Origin: Acetobacter orientalis
GTDB lineage: Bacteria; Pseudomonadota; Alphaproteobacteria; Acetobacterales; Acetobacteraceae
Length of the DNA: 49,134 nt
NCBI RefSeq assembly: GCF_000963965.1
Contig: NZ_BAMX01000009.1
Span: 1 to 49,134, forward strand
Reading direction: 5' to 3'
Part shown: positions 45,062-49,134 of the stretch, piece by piece
Numbering within the stretch: the stretch's first letter is position 1
How the letters are laid out: every line of letters starts with the position of its first letter
Notes under the pieces: generated by a model
What the model saw: only the letters and a program-made list of their open reading frames with translations
The model's database searches: none
Told to the model about the DNA's origin: nothing
Made by a program: the position numbers and the translations under genes

Positions 45062-45089
45062 GGCTGCATACCCGGCACGGTGTGCAGCC
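45062..45089 (+). other. 11-bp hairpin between ribH and hpnL
   Basis: GGCTGCATACC pairs with GGTGTGCAGCC (one U-G), leaving a 6-nt loop CGGCAC. No T-run follows, so it is not a classical terminator. It lies 10 nt after ribH and 19 nt before the hpnL ATG, so it could separate expression of the two operons or block hpnL translation. Confidence 0.55.
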
Positions 45090-45108
45090 TTGCAAAGCAG
45101 GGGGAAGA

Positions 45109-46164
45109 ATGAAGCGGGTTGCCATTATAGCTGGGGTAGTGGGGCTGGGCCTTACAGTCTGGATGCTGGCGCAATTTGGTGCTGGTGCCATTCTCTCGCT
45201 TATTATGGCTGGTGGCTGGGGCATTCTGGCTGCTGTTCTTTTCCATACCGTGCAGGTTGCCCTTTCAGCGCAGGCGTGGCGCGTTATTGCTGGCCCGCAG
45301 GTAACCCCATTATCTTCCTCTACCCCTTTAAAACTTAAAGACTATTTTGCCCTGCGCTGCGTGCGTGAAGGGGTAAATAACTTGCTGCCTGTAGCCCAAG
45401 TGGGGGGCGAGGTCTGCTCAAGCCGCCTTTTGGCGCGGCGTGGCCTTGGCACGCGGCATGCCGCTGCGGCAACTATTTGTGACCTTACGCTAGAACTCCT
45501 GAGCCAAGTGGTTTTTACCCTGAGCGGGCTGGCCATTTTGCTGCTGCTGGTTAAGCGCTCTGCCATTACAGACGAACTGGTAGAAAGTGCGTTTGTGGCA
45601 CTCGCTATAGGGGCCGTGTTATTTGCCAGCCAATGGCTTGGGGCTTTGGCTTTAGTTGAGGTGATTTTGGCAAAAATAGCCGGGCATTTAGGCTGGAATG
45701 GCGTACAAAGTATGCGCGGCCTGCATGAGCAGGTGCTGGCCCTTTACAAAGCCAAGGGTAACGCGCTTTGGGCTTTTTTTCTGCAATTTGTGGCATGGGC
45801 GCTTGGCGCGGTTGAGGTCTGCCTTATCCTCCATTTTTTAGGGCATGGCTGCTCTTTGTGGGTTGGGTTTGTGATTGAAGGCGTAGGCGAGGCCGCAAAG
45901 TCTATCGGCTTTGCCGTACCGGGGGCTTTAGGCGTTTCAGAAGGCGGGTATGTGCTGGTGGGTGGCCTGTTTGGTGTGCCCCCACAGGTTGCTATGGCGC
46001 TTTCTCTTATTAAACGCGTGCGAGAAATTGTGTGGGGCCTGCCGTCTTTGGCGCTGTGGCAATGGCTTGAGCACAAATGGTGCGCCACCCCAGAGCCCGA
46101 AGATGTGCGGCCCACGCACCATGCCTCTTTGTGCCAAAGCACAATTTCCAGTACCAGTTTATAA
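45109..46164 (+). CDS. hpnL: Hopanoid-associated membrane protein HpnL
   Basis: A 351-residue membrane protein of the lysylphosphatidylglycerol-synthase TM (UPF0104) superfamily: REGVNNLLPVAQVGGEV, the VPGALGVSEGGYV signature and ALSLIKRVREIVWG. In the hopanoid-associated subgroup (HpnL) it sits next to hpnN, as here. The role is not established, and a lipid-flipping function is inferred from the superfamily. GGGGAAG immediately before the ATG supports the start. It is the second protein of this superfamily in the window, the first being the MprF-like one. Confidence 0.88.
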   Translation: MKRVAIIAGVVGLGLTVWMLAQFGAGAILSLIMAGGWGILAAVLFHTVQVALSAQAWRVIAGPQVTPLSSSTPLKLKDYFALRCVREGVNNLLPVAQVGGEVCSSRLLARRGLGTRHAAAATICDLTLELLSQVVFTLSGLAILLLLVKRSAITDELVESAFVALAIGAVLFASQWLGALALVEVILAKIAGHLGWNGVQSMRGLHEQVLALYKAKGNALWAFFLQFVAWALGAVEVCLILHFLGHGCSLWVGFVIEGVGEAAKSIGFAVPGALGVSEGGYVLVGGLFGVPPQVAMALSLIKRVREIVWGLPSLALWQWLEHKWCATPEPEDVRPTHHASLCQSTISSTSL

Positions 46165-46279
46165 GGTGCGTCATACGCCTTTGGCATATCGTCACTTGCA
46201 AGATGCGGTATGGTTGGGCCAAACGAATGCAGCGTCTGGCCATTGGGCCATTACATTTTTCGGGAACTGATCGCCAGCC

Positions 46280-48874
46280 ATGCTCTCAGCCTTTATCGGT
46301 CGCTTTATTACAGTCTGCGCGCGCCATGCTTATGCGGTTATTGCGCTCTTCTTTGTGCTTTCAGCTGGGGCGGTGTTTGCCGGGGCCAATTATCTGGGGG
46401 TTACCACAGATACCAGCAAAATGCTGTCTGACCGTCTGGCATGGAAGCAGCGCTCAGATGAAATGGGGCGGCTGTTCCCGCAGAAAGAAAACCTGCTTGT
46501 TGCCGTTATTGAAGCAGATTTGCCAGAAGAGGGGCGCGAAACCGCACGCCTTATGGCCGAACGCCTAGGGGCAGACCATAAAAATTTCGACTTTGCCAAA
46601 CGGCCAGATGCCAACCCGTATTTAGTACGCAATGGCCTTATGTTTCTGGACACCCAGCCTTTAAGCAAAGTGCTGGATGACACCATTGCAGCCCAGCCTT
46701 TTTTGGCAGCCCTTGCACAAGACCCTTCAGCCCGTGGGTTGTTTGGTGCGCTCTCCCTTATTGCTGAGGGTGTGAAAACAGGGCAGGCAGATTTAGGCGG
46801 TTTTCAACCCGCTTTGGCTGGCTTTGCTGACAATATGGAAAAAGCCGTAGCAGGCCACCCCCAACCTCTCTCGTGGGAGCGTTTGCTGGGCGGTCAGTTG
46901 TCTGACCTTGCCGGGCAGTACCAGTTTGTGGTGACCAAGCCTAAGCTGGATTACGGGTCTTTCCAACCCGGTGGAGACGCGGCAGCGGCTATGCGTAAAG
47001 CCGCAGAAGGGCTTGAATTTGTGCGCGATGGCCACGCCAAAGTACACATGACAGGCCAAGTGCAGCTTGATGATGAAGAGTTTGCAACCGTAGCAGAAGG
47101 CATGGTGGCAGGGCTGCTTGGGTCTTTGGCGCTGGTAACGTTGTGGCTTATGCTGGCTGTACGCTCTTGGCGTGTGGTGGTGCCTATTGTGGTTACTCTT
47201 GTGGTGGGGCTGCTGCTTACAACAGGCTTTGCGGCTGTCGCTGTGGGCACGCTTAACCTTATTTCTGTTGCGTTTGCTATTTTGTTTGTGGGCATTGCGG
47301 TTGACTTTGCCATTCAGTTCTCTGTGCGCTTTAGAGCGCAGCACCAAGATAGCAGTAACGAGCGCGGTATTCTGGAAGCTTTGGCTGAAACCGGGCGTGA
47401 AACCGGGCACCAGATTTTGGTGGCAGCGCTTGCAACCTCTGCTGGCTTTTTGGCCTTTACGCCAACAGCCTTTTTAGGTGTTGCACAGTTAGGGTTAATT
47501 GCTGGCATTGGCATGATGGTCGCTTTTGTGTGTACCACCACGCTGTTGCCCGCTTTGCTCAAAGTGTTTCACCCACCGCTTGATTGCCCAAGCATGGGTT
47601 ATGCTTTCATGAAACCGGCAGATGTTAAAATTCGCCATGCCCGTAAGCCCCTTTTGCTTGTGTTTGGGGTTGTTGCTTTGGCGGGTATTATACTGGTACC
47701 TAAGCTACAATTTGACGGCGACCCTCTGCATACTAAAAACCCTAATTCTGAGGGTATGAAAGCGCTGCACCTGCTCATGACCAACCCGCAATCTTCGCCC
47801 TATAGTGCGGAGCTGCTGGTGAAGTCGCTTGATGATGCGCAAAAAGACGCCGAAAAACTCTCAAAAGTACCCGGCGTGCACGATGCCATGTGGCTTGGTT
47901 CTTTTGTGCCAGAACAACAGCCTGAAAAGCTGGCGCTTATTCAGGACGCAGCCAATATTTTGCTGCCAACCCTTATTGTACCAACCCCCAAACCAGAGCC
48001 AGATGCACAGGCTTTGCGGGATGCTGCACAAAATACCGCAACAGCTCTTGGCGGGATTTTGGATAAACTGCCCACCAACGACCCATTGCGCCGCATTCAG
48101 GTCGCATTGGCTAAATTGGCCCAAGCACCAGACAAGATTGTGCTTGATGCCAACCACGCACTGGTACGTTTTTTACCCCAAGAGCTAGACCAATTGCGGG
48201 TTATGCTACAGGCAACACCTGTAACGCTTAAAGACGTACCGCCAGAACTGGCAAACGACTACCTGCTGCCAGATGGCCGTGCGTTGGTAGAAGTGCACCC
48301 AAATGGGGTTATGTCTAACAGCGGTGCCCTGCGTAAATTTGTAACGTCTTTACAAAAAGTAGAGCCAGATATTGCAGGCAGCGCGGTTGATATTGTTGAG
48401 AGTGCGCGCTCTATCGTGAAAGCCTTTGAGCAGGCAGCCATTGCAGCCATTATCATGATTGCCATTATTCTGTACCTGTCTTTGCGCCGCTTAACCGACA
48501 TGGCATTGGTGCTGGCACCGCTTATGCTGTCTGCCCTCATGACCGTTATTTTGGTGGTATTGCTGCCAGAAACCCTAAACTTTGCAAATATTATTGCTTT
48601 GCCGTTGCTGCTGGGTGTTGGGGTGTCTTTCAACATCTATTTTGTCATGAACTGGCGCGATGGGGTAAAGTACCCGCTGGCGTCGCCCACGGCACGCGCG
48701 GTGCTATTTTCTGCTCTTACAACGGGCACGGCTTTTGGGTCTTTGGCGCTGTCGCACCACCCCGGTACGGCCAGTATGGGGCGGCTGTTGCTGCTGTCTT
48801 TGGCCTGCACCTTGTTGGCAACATTAGTGTTTGTGCCAGCCTTGCTGCCCAAACGAGAGATTGATGAGAAATAA
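46280..48874 (+). CDS. hpnN: Hopanoid transporter HpnN (RND family)
   Basis: An 864-residue RND-type transporter that carries hopanoids to the outer membrane in other bacteria. Two membrane modules (about 275-440 and 715-860) are separated by a large periplasmic domain. Signature segments: TTDTSKMLSDRLAWKQRSDEM at the N-terminus, FVGIAVDFAIQFSVRFR and LLLGVGVSFNIYFVMNWRDG, the latter corresponding to the acidic/RND helix. Length is typical for the family. No hpn biosynthesis genes (shc, hpnA-H) are in the window. Confidence 0.95.
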   Translation: MLSAFIGRFITVCARHAYAVIALFFVLSAGAVFAGANYLGVTTDTSKMLSDRLAWKQRSDEMGRLFPQKENLLVAVIEADLPEEGRETARLMAERLGADHKNFDFAKRPDANPYLVRNGLMFLDTQPLSKVLDDTIAAQPFLAALAQDPSARGLFGALSLIAEGVKTGQADLGGFQPALAGFADNMEKAVAGHPQPLSWERLLGGQLSDLAGQYQFVVTKPKLDYGSFQPGGDAAAAMRKAAEGLEFVRDGHAKVHMTGQVQLDDEEFATVAEGMVAGLLGSLALVTLWLMLAVRSWRVVVPIVVTLVVGLLLTTGFAAVAVGTLNLISVAFAILFVGIAVDFAIQFSVRFRAQHQDSSNERGILEALAETGRETGHQILVAALATSAGFLAFTPTAFLGVAQLGLIAGIGMMVAFVCTTTLLPALLKVFHPPLDCPSMGYAFMKPADVKIRHARKPLLLVFGVVALAGIILVPKLQFDGDPLHTKNPNSEGMKALHLLMTNPQSSPYSAELLVKSLDDAQKDAEKLSKVPGVHDAMWLGSFVPEQQPEKLALIQDAANILLPTLIVPTPKPEPDAQALRDAAQNTATALGGILDKLPTNDPLRRIQVALAKLAQAPDKIVLDANHALVRFLPQELDQLRVMLQATPVTLKDVPPELANDYLLPDGRALVEVHPNGVMSNSGALRKFVTSLQKVEPDIAGSAVDIVESARSIVKAFEQAAIAAIIMIAIILYLSLRRLTDMALVLAPLMLSALMTVILVVLLPETLNFANIIALPLLLGVGVSFNIYFVMNWRDGVKYPLASPTARAVLFSALTTGTAFGSLALSHHPGTASMGRLLLLSLACTLLATLVFVPALLPKREIDEK

Positions 48875-48880
48875 GCCAAG

Positions 48881-48909
48881 AAAAACGCCCCTTACTGGGG
48901 CGTTTTTTT
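48881..48909 (+). terminator. Terminator after hpnN
   Basis: AAAAACGCCCC (48881-48891) pairs with GGGGCGTTTTT, loop TTACT, followed by T7 in total. A textbook intrinsic terminator six bases past the stop. Confidence 0.93.
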
Positions 48910-49090
48910 ATGGTGCAGTGTGTATGTGGTTAAGGAGGGAGCAGAGGCTAAGCTGTAAACTGCCAAAGACAAGGGAGAGCATTTTGCACCTACAAACGTT
49001 ATGGTTTGCAGTAATGCTGCGCTATGATTGCTGCAAAAATAGCCTGTTAGAGCCAACAAATATCTTGCCAGCCCGCAACGCATAATTTTG

Positions 49091-49134
49091 AATCAGCCAA
49101 TCAGCCAATCAGCCAATCAGCCAATCAGCCAATC
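49091..49134. repeat. 8-bp tandem repeat AATCAGCC, at least 5.5 copies, runs off the window
   Basis: Perfect consecutive copies of AATCAGCC start at 49091 and the last half unit (AATC) is cut by the end of the sequence, so the true length is unknown. No gene covers it here: frames spanning 48892-49085 look like shadows. Confidence 0.95.

Noticed and set aside
48892..49085. Overlapping frames past hpnN on both strands
   Set aside because: They run through the terminator and show no coding character; the tail region seems non-coding.

Overview
The window looks like a chromosomal segment of an acetic acid bacterium (Alphaproteobacteria, Acetobacteraceae; Acetobacter-like). This is inferred from class I lysyl-tRNA synthetase, a fused AroK-AroB, the secB/Tim44-like neighbourhood, hopanoid genes hpnL/hpnN, a cytochrome bc1 operon, an OprO/P-type porin and the codon usage. 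I could not run a database search, so the genus is not established. No phage genes, insertion sequences, CRISPR arrays, tRNAs or rRNAs were found. The window is mostly core metabolism with a few accessory points.

Layout. 1-5.3 kb: an OmpA-family outer-membrane protein cut by the left edge, the aroK-aroB fusion, a small membrane protein overlapping xerD, and accA. 5.3-10.8 kb: a CinA-N-like protein, then class I lysS followed directly by an MprF-like membrane protein whose synthase domain looks half missing, then marC. 10.8-16.3 kb: rlmJ/tsaD, hemC/hemD, secB and a histidine phosphatase. 16.3-20.3 kb: a Tim44-like protein translationally coupled to an orphan DNA methyltransferase, a three-haem cytochrome c peroxidase behind a perfect FNR-type site, and an Smr protein. 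20.4-26.8 kb: a Tat-exported TctC-like protein, hemF, and on the other strand a second cytochrome b / cytochrome c1 pair without a Rieske gene, overlapping mtnP, then an SDR. 26.8-35.7 kb: porin and MHS-type transporter operon, DUF4105 and a lipoprotein hydrolase with a hexamer-repeat tail, a small lipoprotein, wrbA and an exported peroxiredoxin. 35.7-38.5 kb: the complete bc1 operon in the unusual order petB-petC-petA. 38.8-41.2 kb: a TonB-dependent receptor. 41.3-45.1 kb: an FMN riboswitch and ribD-ribE-ribBA-ribH. 45.1-48.9 kb: hpnL and hpnN. The last 44 bases are an 8-bp tandem repeat running off the window.

How the genes connect. Respiration and redox dominate: two cytochrome b/c1 sets, a quinol/cytochrome peroxidase with an oxygen-responsive operator, WrbA, a periplasmic peroxiredoxin, three haem-synthesis genes (hemC, hemD, hemF) and the whole FMN/FAD precursor pathway. 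A second theme is the envelope: hopanoid transport, an MprF-type lipid flippase, OmpA, porin, TonB receptor and lipoproteins. The points I consider most worth following are the Rieske-less cytochrome b/c1 pair with mtnP, the lysS-mprF pair with a shortened catalytic domain, and the FNR-box peroxidase.
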